DNA of 64,000 bases, from the NCBI GenBank assembly GCA_002354095.1, contig DEKX01000032.1, forward strand, positions 1-64,000, in the 5' to 3' direction. The translations under genes were made by a program, and so were the position numbers. Of this stretch, positions 35,044 to 44,914 are shown piece after piece (position 1 is the first letter of the stretch; the number at the start of each line of letters is the position of its first letter). Under the pieces are notes generated by a model. That model saw only the letters and a list, made by a program, of their open reading frames with translations. It searched no databases and was not told the origin of the DNA. The DNA comes from Prevotella sp. UBA2711. GTDB taxonomy: Bacteria; Bacteroidota; Bacteroidia; Bacteroidales; Bacteroidaceae.

Positions 35044-38000
35044 AAAAGATATTATGTGCATTAATGCTGCTCTTCAGCCTCGGCAGCACGTTATGGATAG
35101 AGCAAGCTACGGCTAAAACCGTCTCTTTTACCATCCGTAATAACAACGACTGGGACGCATTCCGCGCCGAAGTGAAAAAGGCAAGGGGGCAGTATTGGGT
35201 GGATGCCACCTTAGAGGCCGACATCACGACCGTCTATGGTGTAGGATTAGATGCAGATGCTCCCTATCGTGGCACTTTTGACGGTAATGGCCACACGCTG
35301 AATGTTGACATTAAACATGGTGATTACCCAAGTGCGCTTTTCTGCTATGCAGGTGACGTGACCATCAAGGATTTGCACTTGACGGGTAAAATCAGTGGTG
35401 GTATGCATTCTGCCGGTCTTATTGGTATCGCTCAAGCAGGTACTCCCACCATTACCATCAACCATGTATGGGTATCGACAGAAGTGAACACCACGGCTAG
35501 TCATGCTGGCGGTATCATCGGTCATGCAGACAGAGGAAATGTGTATATGAACGACTGTCTTTTCGACGGAACAGTAAAGACTAACAATGCAGACGGTTCT
35601 TTTATAGGTTGTATCATCGGATGGGCTAATACTCCCGGCAGCTGGTGCTTGGACCGTGTTTACAATAATCCGTCCACAATACCCTTGGCCCAAAGGATAT
35701 ACCTCTGTTTATATCATCATGGTACATGGAAACGTTGGGGAAGCAGTGAAAGGAGTTTTACCATATCCAGTATCAATTGGAGTGACTGGGAGGTGAATCA
35801 TTATAATAAGAAGGACCAGAACGAGGTGGTCAGACTGATGAACGCTAATTCGCCCAATTCATGGACAATATACGAAGGCAAGGCTGTACCCATCATGAAT
35901 GTTAACTCGAATTTGAGTGGCTATACTGAAATTACAGACGGATCCTCTAATGGCTATGTCCTGAGGTCAGGTCACTATTATATCACAAGGGATATGACTT
36001 TCTCGAACACCATAGAGGGAGGTAGCGGAATTTCTATCAACTCAGGTGCTACTGTATATATCCATGTCCCCAAAGGTGTCACACTTACAGCCATCGGTCA
36101 TGACGCATCCGGACAGACTGGTGCTGGTGCAGGCATCCTGCTTCCCCAAGGAAGTACGCTCTTCTTGGAGGGTAGCGGTGCGGTGATAGCCAAAGGTGGT
36201 AACGCAGCCAATGGTAGCAATGGTAGTAATGGCGGTAGTGCATCAGCAGATGATGAGGATTGTAATTGGATTCACCATGGTGACGGCGGTGCTGGTGGTG
36301 CTGGTGGCGGTGGTGCCGGTGCTGGCATAGGTACATGTGGCGGTGCTGGCGGAGCTGGTGGTGCTGGTGTTAGCAGAGGAAATGTAAAGGATTACGGCGC
36401 TACTAATTTTAGTGGTATCAAAGGAAATGATGGTAGTAGCGGAGGTACGGCTCAAACAATAGGTAAACTATATATTGAACAGAATAGCGGTCTTACTGTG
36501 ACAGCTACGGGAGGAAATGCAGGCTCGGCAAATGGTCGTGCAGGAAGTCCGGGTGGCTATAAGCTTCATAAAGCCACGACATGGGACCATAGCATTGGTG
36601 GCGGTAGCGGCGGCGGTGGCGGTGGCTACGGTGGCAAAGCCAGTGATATCGGTTCAGGTGGTCCCGGCGGCGGAGGCGGTGGTAGCGGCTCCTGCGGTAC
36701 CTCTGCGTACGGAAGTAAATGGAAATCTGGTTGGTTCAGTGCAGGTTCTAAAGGCGGCAAAGGTGGTCAAAATGGTGATGGCAGATGGGCTGCCGATGCT
36801 GAGGATGCTGTATATAATGGCTCGAGAGGCTGGTATAGCGATTCCCGTGCTTCAGGCGGCTCTGGCGGTGGCAGAGGTGAGGCAAGAAAATTAACTCCTG
36901 CTACTCTTGATTATCTCGCCAAGTTTAATGCGGTCAGCAAATTCGGTAGTGCGGTCGAGAAATCTTATACGATCGGCTACAAGTCCAACAGTAGTGATGG
37001 CGAGATGACTATCACTGTTCCGCCGTTTAATGACATGAAGATGATTGATCGGGGAAGGTATGTATTACAATGGAATACCGACGAACGTGGCACGGGCAGT
37101 TGGAAAAAGGTCAATGATGAATGCACGATTAAAAGCGGACCTAATGAATTCTATGGTGAGTGGAAAGACTATAAGGATCTTTTCCCTGTTGGCTATGGAA
37201 CACAAAGTCAGCCGTTCGAGATTGAAGCTGAGGAATTGCTGGACCTTGCCGACTATGTGAACAATGGCGGTAACACCCGCGGACTCTATTTCAAGCAGAA
37301 AGGCGACATCGTGATTCAAGATATCCTGTCGCATAGAAGCAGGGGGAATAAGTGGACTCCCATCGGTCATACCTATATGTTCGAAGGTGACTACGATGGT
37401 GGCGGCTATCGCATCCGTTCTGGTGAGATTAGTAATGTAGGCTCTTATATAGGTATCTTTGGTCAGGTGTCGGGTTCTATCCACAACTTGGGTGTTGAGA
37501 ATATCCGCATCGACACTAACGATGAAAAATTGCGCTGTGGTGCCATTGCCGGTCTGCTCTTAGGAGCCAGAACAGAAAAACCTGGGCAGCCAGGAATCCC
37601 GACGACGGGCACAATGAAACACTGCTATGCTGCCAACAATACCATTTCAGCCCCCTATGCGGGCGGTCTGGTAGGTGAGATGATTGATATTGCCAGCATG
37701 AGCTATTGTCATGGGGCTAATAATACGCTCACGGGCTCTCATTCCGGAAGCATTGTCAGCCAGATTCTGAGTCAGGCTAAGGTTGACTTCTGTTTTACCA
37801 CAGGAAGCAATGTAGCCAACAAGGGTGGCATTAATAATACGTCTCGCTGCCAGCTTAACGTAAGTGACAAAATGGCAAGCGGCGAGGTAACATGGTTGTT
37901 GAATGACCAGACGGCATTTGGTGTAACTTGGTATCAGAATATCAACAAAGAAGGGTATAAGAATACCTATCCGGTGCTTGACAGCATCAGAGGTCGTGTG

Positions 38001-41000
38001 TATTATGATGATACGAAATATTCTAATGAGCCCATTGGTTCTCTCTTCGCGCTCTCTGGAAAGGGACTGCCCGGAGATCCTTTCCTCATCACTAACCTGT
38101 CCGATGTGGAAAAGGTACGGGATTTCTGTGATAAAGGCAAGAAAATTACTGGTATCCATTTCCTACAGACTGTTGATTTTGACCTGAGTGGTAGTGCTTG
38201 GAAACCAATAGGCAATAGCGAAAACAAATTATTTGATGGCTATTACGATGGCGGTGGACATATCATACGCAATGGTAAGATAGAAACAGACGGCTTTGTG
38301 GGTCTCTTTGGGGTTGTTGCCGGTACAGTGACTCGTCTCGGTGTGGAGGAGATGACCGTCGAGAGTGCGACAGGTAACTCGCGTGTGGGCGGTATTGCCG
38401 GACGTCTGTGCGGTAACGGAGTCATCTCCAACTGCTACGTCAAAAAGAGCACAGTGGCTGCCAACAAAAATGAAAGCGGCGTTTCGGGAGCTATTGTAGG
38501 CGACATGCAAGATAATGCAGCTGTGCGTAACAGCTTTGGTTACCAGAATACCATCAGTGGTGCATCCGTTGGATATATCGCTGGCGAAATGCCAAGTAAT
38601 AATACTCAACTCTACCGTTGCTTCACAGACGGTAAGTCGCTGATAGGTAGTTTTGCCTATGGCGAAACTCCAGGTAGTGAGCCTGGTCAGTCATTAGCCA
38701 GTTTCTCCAGCGGATCAGTAGCCTACAGGTTAAATAATAAGGATAATAGTAATCCAGATCCCGTCTGGTACCAGAACATCAATGGAGAAACCAATCTCGA
38801 TGAAACACCAGTGCTGTCAAACACTCATAGCATGGTGTTCTGCTTGAATGGAGTTTACACCAACGATGCCTTTGACCTCAGTTCGTTAGGCAAAGGTACC
38901 AAGGAAGAGCCCTATAAGATAGCTACCCCCGTAGATCTGCAGAATCTTGTTGTATCCATCGGACTGATGCGACGCAGTGATTTCTATGTCCGGCAAACCG
39001 CCGACATTGATATGAAGGACTCGCTGATGGTTCCCATCGGAACCCGTACCGACGGTTTTGAAGGTCATTACGACGGTGCTGGTCATGTCATTAAGAACGT
39101 GAATATGCTCAACTACGAGGGTAAGTCCATGGGACTCTTCAATAACATCAAGGGTGTGGTGGAGCATCTTGGTATTGAGAGCAGTACGTTCAAAGCATCA
39201 GGTTCAGCAAACCGTGTAGGTGCTTTTGCAGGAACCATGAGTGGAAATGGTGTGTTACGCAATTGTTATGTAAAGGAAAGCACAGTGGACTTCAATCTCA
39301 CTCCAGGCGTGGTTGTGGGAGCCTTGGTGGGCGAGCAGACCGACGCTTCACGCATCGAATCCTGTTACGGCTACAATAACGCAATCAAAGGTCAGGACGA
39401 CGGACTGCGGCAGTTTGGCCATATCGTGGGCTACATAGGAAGTGCCGCCAAGGACAGCCTTGTCTTTACGGACGGTGTTAATCTGTGTGCCGACAAACAG
39501 CCTGGTGCAGAAAACTTTGTCCGTTCCGAACAAGGTGTGGACAGCTTGCGCTTCAGAGCTGGTGAGATATGTTATCTGCTTGGTGGGTCGAAAAGGGACA
39601 ATACAGTATGGGGGCAGACCATCCGTACCGACACCGTTCCCGGATTCAATGCAGTGAGTGCCCATCAACTGGTTTATCGCCATGCCAATGAATACCAGAC
39701 CATGTACACCAACACCGAGGCGGAACCTGCCAGCGCTTCGATTGTACTCGATCCCAACCACGATAAGATTGGTGCAAAATCAACAGATATATTCCTCGCC
39801 GATGAGAAATACTATGTGCCTGACTTTAAACTGGCACCTCTCGCCATGAATTGGAATAATTACTATTTGTCTGGTTGGAGCACAGAAGCGAACGGAAAAG
39901 GTACGTTCTATCCTCGCGACGGAATCGTGGCACCGCCCACAGCTCTTGTCAGTCTCTATGCCGTATGGGACATCAAGATTCCGTCGGAGAATCCTGATCC
40001 GAAGATAGTGAAGGTTGTGGAGCTTGATAAGCTGCGATCGGATACGATACACTATAAGGTGTATGACTACGGTGGTCACGACTCCCCCTACGGATATAAC
40101 TACAACGGAAAACTCACGCTGAAGGCTCCAAGAAATCATTTCATCCGTCTGACTGGAACCATCGAGACAGAGGCACCGGGCAGCGATAACAAGCCACGCG
40201 ACTATATGGTGGTGTATGACAGCGATGGTAAGCAGAAACTGACCAACGACCATGCGAAGAGTGTTGACTCCTATCAAGACATCTTCTTCAGTTCGACGAA
40301 TGGCATGAAGGAGGACATTGGCAGGCTGATGAGCTCCGGTGATGAGATGACCATTGAGTTTATCACCGACAATGAGAATAACTTTGAAGGATTAGACCTC
40401 TTGGTCACTGTCTTACCGAAAGCCATACGCGCCCTGGGTCAGGGAACTAAAGACGACCCGTTCCAGGTGGAAAGTTTGGACGACCTGAAGACGGTTGATA
40501 CTTATATCCGATTGACTGGCGACAGCAAAATCTATATCGAGCAGATTGACAGCATCGACATGGCAGGCGAGACCTTCACTCCACTGGCTTCCAGCGTGGA
40601 GAGTTTCGAAGGCCACTATGACGGTGGCGGCTATGTCATCAGCAATATGACGATTGATGCCGACGCGACCGCATCCATTGGCCTCTTCCGTAACGTCAGT
40701 GGTGTCATAGAGCGTCTGGGCATTGAAAAGAGTACGTTGAAGGCTCGTACGGACACAACGCGTGTCGGTGCCTTTGCCGGACTGTTGAGTGGCACGGGCG
40801 AACTGCGCTACTGCTTTGCCAAGGACAATAGCATAACCTTTAACAACGAAAAAGGCGCAGCAGGTGCTTTGGTCGGCGAGTTGGCTGATACTACGCAAAT
40901 CAAGTCCAGCTATGGCTACCGTAATGTACTGAAAGGTAATAACAATGAGCAGCAGAAGGATAAACTTGTCGGGCTCATGAGCGCTTCTGCTACCCAGGAA

Positions 41001-44000
41001 TTAGTTTACTGTGCTGACTCCATCAGTGACTACACGCTGCGTAGTGGTGAACTATGCTATGCGCTAAACGGCGCACTCCGCGACAGCGTTATCTGGCGAC
41101 AGACTATTGGAACCGACAGCCTGCCAGTACTCTACACAAAGTCAAAACGTGTTTATTTCTACAATGAGCAGGGCGGAAGTGGCTATACCAACGACACGAC
41201 CGCCACAGCACTGGATTTGAAGTTGATGGATATCGTGAACGATGCCAATGTGGGCTATAAAGTCATCAAGGGCAGTTTGGTCAATGCAGCCGAGGTGGTT
41301 CCTGAACATCGCCACTTCGTGTTCAAAGGTTGGAATACCCAGCCCGACGGCAGTGGCGACTTCTATCCGAAAGATACCATGTTTGTATATAATAAGGATT
41401 TGTCGCTCTATGCACAGTATGATATGGTGGTTGTGATGTCGAAGGATGACACCGAGAAGATTTCACAGGAAATGCCAAAGGACATTCCGTTTGCCAAGGT
41501 CTATGATGACGGCGATAAGGATGGCCCTTATACTGCCGGTGCTCGCTACGTAACGCTGATTGCACCCGAAGGTCGCATGCTGCAACTGAAGGGTACCGTG
41601 GCTTCGAAGACCACGACAGACGACAGTGCTCCACAGGACTATCTCGCCGTTTATGACGGCAACTATGCGGCAGACCTGAAGAACAGTCAGAAACTGGCTA
41701 ACGATAGTGCTAAGACGGGCGAGGGATGGAGACACGTCTATTATAGCACAAAAGCCGGCGAACTTTACAACATAGGCACTCTGTCGAGCAGCGGCAGGGA
41801 GATGACCATCTTCTTCCAGACTACCGATCAGGGTAAGGATGCCTTTAAGGGCATTGACCTCACCGTGACGCATGTGCCTGTTGATTCGGCTGTGAGCGTG
41901 TTAGGTAAGGGTACGGAGGAAGCACCCTATAGGGTGATGACGGCTGCCGACCTGAAGAATCTGGCTGCCTACAGCAATCTGAAGAGTGATTCTAAATTCA
42001 GTATTCTGCAGACGGACGACATCGACATGGAGGGGCTGACCGTAGCTCCGCTTCTGAATGACTCGGCAGGCTTTGCCGGACATTATGACGGCAGCGGCTA
42101 TGTCATCCGTAACATGAAGATGGATAATTACAAGGGTGCTTCTGTAGGTCTCTTCGGCAGCGTCAGCGGTATCGTGGAACGTGTGGGTATGGAGAACTGC
42201 ACCGTCAAGGCGGTAGCCAACGATGCCCGCACGGGTGCCTTGGCAGGCCAACTGGTCGGCAATGGTCTGTTGCGCAACTGCTATGTCGTGGGGAGCACTA
42301 TTTCCTATAATGATGTCGTAGGCGTAGTGGGTGCCTTGGTGGGCGAACAGAAAGGAAATTCCCGTATCGAGAAAGTGCATGGCTATAAGAACGAGGTAAT
42401 CGGATTTACAGATAGAGGTGGAAACAAACGCTACGGTTATATCGTCGGCGACATGGCGAGCACCGCCACCCAAAACCTCGTCTTCACTGACGGCACGACC
42501 TTCTGTTCCGACAATCAGGGCGGTACTTTCACCAATGCCAATAAGGAAGTCGCAAAAGCCCGCTTTGCTTCGGGTGAGGTGTGCTATCTGCTCAACGAGT
42601 CGAGAAGCGACAGTGTTATCTGGTATCAGAATTTGGGTACCGACAGTGTGCCAGTGCTCCGGGCCAGTCATGGCGTGGTGACTTATAATGATGCAAAATA
42701 TGGCAACTCCTTCTATATCTATACGAAGGAAGACTTCATTGCCTATGCTGACCAGGATGCAGACATGTATCTCGCACAGGACATCGACCTCGGTGAGTGG
42801 AACCGCAAGATCAAATTCTCAGGAAAATTCGACGGAGGCGGACATACCATCAGATATAGCGGCAACTCCAACTGTAGCGGACTCTTTGATGTGATTCGTC
42901 AAAATGCTTCTGTAAAGCATCTGCGGGTAGAGGCAAATATTCTCACGATGAGAGACTGTGGTGGTATAGCTCACAGTAACTATGGTACAATAAGCGACTG
43001 CCACTTCCGCGGAAATATCACACGACATAATGTGGTAACTACCCAAGAGGGCTACGTTGGCGGTATTACAACTATTTTAGATGGGGGCACCATCGACCAT
43101 TGTTCTGCCACAGGTAAACTCACCACGAATTCGGCTACAGGCGCAATCTATCCTATCAGTCCTGTCGCAGAAACTGTTCAGGACTACTGGACTTGGGTCG
43201 ATCCCACAAATGCAAATCTGTATGCTGCCCAGGCTGACAGCGCTATGAAGGTGCGGGCAGATTATCCGGTCTATGCAAAGGGTATCCTCGATATAACAGG
43301 GCCTTACCTTGTTCTGGGCAACGATTCTATAACAGCACGAGGCGGGCATCTTTCTTCGCTGACGCTCACTGACGGGCAGCGCTTCAGTTGTCCATCTGTG
43401 GTAACGGTTGATGAGATTACCTACAAGCGTAATGGTACGAACGGAGCCTACGAGCCTTGGGTACTGCCCTTCGACTATACCATTGATGCCAACATGATCA
43501 AGAACGGCATGGAATTCTACCGTTTCGAGAAAGACAGTACGAGCAACAGCAATATTTTGGTGAAGCAAATCAGTGCCGACGTGCCGTATCAGGTGGCTGC
43601 CAACGAGCCGCTGGCTTTCCGCACCACTGGTAATAACCAATACTACTTCGATATGAAGCTTATCAAGGATGGCAAGTCTCAGCCGCTGACCATTCGCATG
43701 CCGTCGGGCGGTGTGGGTGCCCAGATAGCCAACACCAAGGATATGGCTCGTGTGGTGGTGACCTACGACAGCATTGCTCCAGCCAGAATCACCAAGGAAC
43801 TGATGTATGTCTGGAACAACGACAAGCAGGACTTCGTACTCGGCGACAGCACTACGCGCATACAGCCCTTCCGCTACTATTTGCAATATATCGATAAGCC
43901 TACGGGCAACTACGAGCAGTGGGAGCAGACCGACTGGGCACGCCGTCAGGCGAAAGCTGCCGCACAGAAGGCTCTCTCCAGAAAACAGACCACGATGCGT

Positions 44001-44753
44001 GCACCGCTCTCAGCAATGGTAGCTGACGGATGGCAGCCCATTATTCTGGATCCTCGTGGCTCGCAGACCATCACGGCGCAGATGCTGGAGGATTATGAGA
44101 TTCTGGCTCTCAATGATATTTACGATGCCGAGGATCCTGCCGATCCAGACAGACAGCGTATGACAGTGGCGGTAATCTATGAACAGATGGTAGAGGGTGT
44201 GACCCTGCCTACGGCTGTTCCATTGTTAGTCAAGCCGCGTCGTGCCGGTGTAGAGCCGTTGGTAACTGAGCAGATGGGGCAGGAGATAGATGCTCTGTTG
44301 ACGGCTGCCGAACAGGAAATGAGCGAGGACGAGGTGGTGGAAGCCTTTAACGAAACCCATTACTGGTGCTCCACCTTTGGCGGACGCTACGATGTATGGC
44401 AGATGCCGTTGCCTGAACCCAACAGTGTGCTGAACGAGTTCGGTGCATTGGTGTTCGCTGATACCGGCGATGACCAGTACTTCTATCGCATCGGAGCTGC
44501 CGACGGTGGCAGTATGAAGGCGATGAGCTACTGCTTCACGGCATGTGACCCACGCACCCTTGAGAACTTGCCGTTGGCTAACGACCGCATCGAGATTGTG
44601 ACTGTTGGCTATGTGGAGGCAACGGGCATCGAAGATGTAAGAAGTGAGAAGGCTGATGTAAGAGGCGATGTCTATAATCTGCGAGGCCAGAAGGTGGGCG
44701 ACAGCTATCGTGGCATCGTCATCAAGAATGGCAAGAAGATACTTAAGCGATAA
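35040..44753 (+). CDS. Giant secreted modular GLUG protein (3237 aa)
   Basis: Largest gene in the window. A signal peptide (to about residue 25) precedes a GLUG beta-helix block (about 30-210), then a Gly-rich region (about 380-620; GGAGGAGGGGAGAG, GGGSGGGGGGYGGK). Five related GLUG modules follow, at about nt 37200-37900, 38050-38720, 38890-39560, 40435-41060 and 41905-42600 (pattern GHYDGxGHVI...GLFxxVxGxVExLGIE...RNCY). Between the later ones lie InlB/Listeria-Bacteroides repeats (GWSTEANGKGTFYP; GWNTQPDGSGDFYP) and CUB-like domains (40010-40420 and 41440-41880), so a unit of about 1.5 kb has duplicated. The C-terminal part matches the preceding protein and ends in a T9SS-like tail (YNLRGQKV...IKNGKKILKR). 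Predicted to be a long surface fibre or adhesin. Confidence 0.8.
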   Translation: MKKILCALMLLFSLGSTLWIEQATAKTVSFTIRNNNDWDAFRAEVKKARGQYWVDATLEADITTVYGVGLDADAPYRGTFDGNGHTLNVDIKHGDYPSALFCYAGDVTIKDLHLTGKISGGMHSAGLIGIAQAGTPTITINHVWVSTEVNTTASHAGGIIGHADRGNVYMNDCLFDGTVKTNNADGSFIGCIIGWANTPGSWCLDRVYNNPSTIPLAQRIYLCLYHHGTWKRWGSSERSFTISSINWSDWEVNHYNKKDQNEVVRLMNANSPNSWTIYEGKAVPIMNVNSNLSGYTEITDGSSNGYVLRSGHYYITRDMTFSNTIEGGSGISINSGATVYIHVPKGVTLTAIGHDASGQTGAGAGILLPQGSTLFLEGSGAVIAKGGNAANGSNGSNGGSASADDEDCNWIHHGDGGAGGAGGGGAGAGIGTCGGAGGAGGAGVSRGNVKDYGATNFSGIKGNDGSSGGTAQTIGKLYIEQNSGLTVTATGGNAGSANGRAGSPGGYKLHKATTWDHSIGGGSGGGGGGYGGKASDIGSGGPGGGGGGSGSCGTSAYGSKWKSGWFSAGSKGGKGGQNGDGRWAADAEDAVYNGSRGWYSDSRASGGSGGGRGEARKLTPATLDYLAKFNAVSKFGSAVEKSYTIGYKSNSSDGEMTITVPPFNDMKMIDRGRYVLQWNTDERGTGSWKKVNDECTIKSGPNEFYGEWKDYKDLFPVGYGTQSQPFEIEAEELLDLADYVNNGGNTRGLYFKQKGDIVIQDILSHRSRGNKWTPIGHTYMFEGDYDGGGYRIRSGEISNVGSYIGIFGQVSGSIHNLGVENIRIDTNDEKLRCGAIAGLLLGARTEKPGQPGIPTTGTMKHCYAANNTISAPYAGGLVGEMIDIASMSYCHGANNTLTGSHSGSIVSQILSQAKVDFCFTTGSNVANKGGINNTSRCQLNVSDKMASGEVTWLLNDQTAFGVTWYQNINKEGYKNTYPVLDSIRGRVYYDDTKYSNEPIGSLFALSGKGLPGDPFLITNLSDVEKVRDFCDKGKKITGIHFLQTVDFDLSGSAWKPIGNSENKLFDGYYDGGGHIIRNGKIETDGFVGLFGVVAGTVTRLGVEEMTVESATGNSRVGGIAGRLCGNGVISNCYVKKSTVAANKNESGVSGAIVGDMQDNAAVRNSFGYQNTISGASVGYIAGEMPSNNTQLYRCFTDGKSLIGSFAYGETPGSEPGQSLASFSSGSVAYRLNNKDNSNPDPVWYQNINGETNLDETPVLSNTHSMVFCLNGVYTNDAFDLSSLGKGTKEEPYKIATPVDLQNLVVSIGLMRRSDFYVRQTADIDMKDSLMVPIGTRTDGFEGHYDGAGHVIKNVNMLNYEGKSMGLFNNIKGVVEHLGIESSTFKASGSANRVGAFAGTMSGNGVLRNCYVKESTVDFNLTPGVVVGALVGEQTDASRIESCYGYNNAIKGQDDGLRQFGHIVGYIGSAAKDSLVFTDGVNLCADKQPGAENFVRSEQGVDSLRFRAGEICYLLGGSKRDNTVWGQTIRTDTVPGFNAVSAHQLVYRHANEYQTMYTNTEAEPASASIVLDPNHDKIGAKSTDIFLADEKYYVPDFKLAPLAMNWNNYYLSGWSTEANGKGTFYPRDGIVAPPTALVSLYAVWDIKIPSENPDPKIVKVVELDKLRSDTIHYKVYDYGGHDSPYGYNYNGKLTLKAPRNHFIRLTGTIETEAPGSDNKPRDYMVVYDSDGKQKLTNDHAKSVDSYQDIFFSSTNGMKEDIGRLMSSGDEMTIEFITDNENNFEGLDLLVTVLPKAIRALGQGTKDDPFQVESLDDLKTVDTYIRLTGDSKIYIEQIDSIDMAGETFTPLASSVESFEGHYDGGGYVISNMTIDADATASIGLFRNVSGVIERLGIEKSTLKARTDTTRVGAFAGLLSGTGELRYCFAKDNSITFNNEKGAAGALVGELADTTQIKSSYGYRNVLKGNNNEQQKDKLVGLMSASATQELVYCADSISDYTLRSGELCYALNGALRDSVIWRQTIGTDSLPVLYTKSKRVYFYNEQGGSGYTNDTTATALDLKLMDIVNDANVGYKVIKGSLVNAAEVVPEHRHFVFKGWNTQPDGSGDFYPKDTMFVYNKDLSLYAQYDMVVVMSKDDTEKISQEMPKDIPFAKVYDDGDKDGPYTAGARYVTLIAPEGRMLQLKGTVASKTTTDDSAPQDYLAVYDGNYAADLKNSQKLANDSAKTGEGWRHVYYSTKAGELYNIGTLSSSGREMTIFFQTTDQGKDAFKGIDLTVTHVPVDSAVSVLGKGTEEAPYRVMTAADLKNLAAYSNLKSDSKFSILQTDDIDMEGLTVAPLLNDSAGFAGHYDGSGYVIRNMKMDNYKGASVGLFGSVSGIVERVGMENCTVKAVANDARTGALAGQLVGNGLLRNCYVVGSTISYNDVVGVVGALVGEQKGNSRIEKVHGYKNEVIGFTDRGGNKRYGYIVGDMASTATQNLVFTDGTTFCSDNQGGTFTNANKEVAKARFASGEVCYLLNESRSDSVIWYQNLGTDSVPVLRASHGVVTYNDAKYGNSFYIYTKEDFIAYADQDADMYLAQDIDLGEWNRKIKFSGKFDGGGHTIRYSGNSNCSGLFDVIRQNASVKHLRVEANILTMRDCGGIAHSNYGTISDCHFRGNITRHNVVTTQEGYVGGITTILDGGTIDHCSATGKLTTNSATGAIYPISPVAETVQDYWTWVDPTNANLYAAQADSAMKVRADYPVYAKGILDITGPYLVLGNDSITARGGHLSSLTLTDGQRFSCPSVVTVDEITYKRNGTNGAYEPWVLPFDYTIDANMIKNGMEFYRFEKDSTSNSNILVKQISADVPYQVAANEPLAFRTTGNNQYYFDMKLIKDGKSQPLTIRMPSGGVGAQIANTKDMARVVVTYDSIAPARITKELMYVWNNDKQDFVLGDSTTRIQPFRYYLQYIDKPTGNYEQWEQTDWARRQAKAAAQKALSRKQTTMRAPLSAMVADGWQPIILDPRGSQTITAQMLEDYEILALNDIYDAEDPADPDRQRMTVAVIYEQMVEGVTLPTAVPLLVKPRRAGVEPLVTEQMGQEIDALLTAAEQEMSEDEVVEAFNETHYWCSTFGGRYDVWQMPLPEPNSVLNEFGALVFADTGDDQYFYRIGAADGGSMKAMSYCFTACDPRTLENLPLANDRIEIVTVGYVEATGIEDVRSEKADVRGDVYNLRGQKVGDSYRGIVIKNGKKILKR

Positions 44754-44767
44754 GTTTATTGAAACCA

Positions 44768-44905
44768 ATGAAAAGAAAGAGAATATACGTCAGCCCCACC
44801 GTCAAGGTAGTGGAAATGGTATCCGGCAGTAAACTGCTGGATACCAGTGCTACCCTTCAGGGATATGAGCACCAAGATAATAGTGATGGTAATGGATGGC
44901 AATAA
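44768..44905 (+). CDS. Small 45-aa peptide of the MKK-x-Y-x-x-P-T type
   Basis: Short gene between the giant GLUG protein (14 nt upstream) and the fimbrillin-like lipoprotein (9 nt downstream). The product begins MKRKRIYVSPTVKVVEMVSG and ends in a polar Asp/Asn/Gly-rich tail (DNSDGNGWQ). A basic N-terminus followed by Y-x-x-P-T-x-x-V-V is a recurring pattern in small Bacteroidota proteins of unknown function. A second example with the same context lies at 55067. No signal peptide is visible. I infer it is real because of its operon spacing and its similarity to the other copy. Confidence 0.65.
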   Translation: MKRKRIYVSPTVKVVEMVSGSKLLDTSATLQGYEHQDNSDGNGWQ

Positions 44906-44914
44906 CGAAAAGAG

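Noticed and set aside
36186..36890. Repetitive Gly-codon region considered as a CRISPR array or intergenic repeat
   Set aside because: The repeats are irregular, have no constant spacer length and keep an open frame; it is a Gly-rich protein segment.
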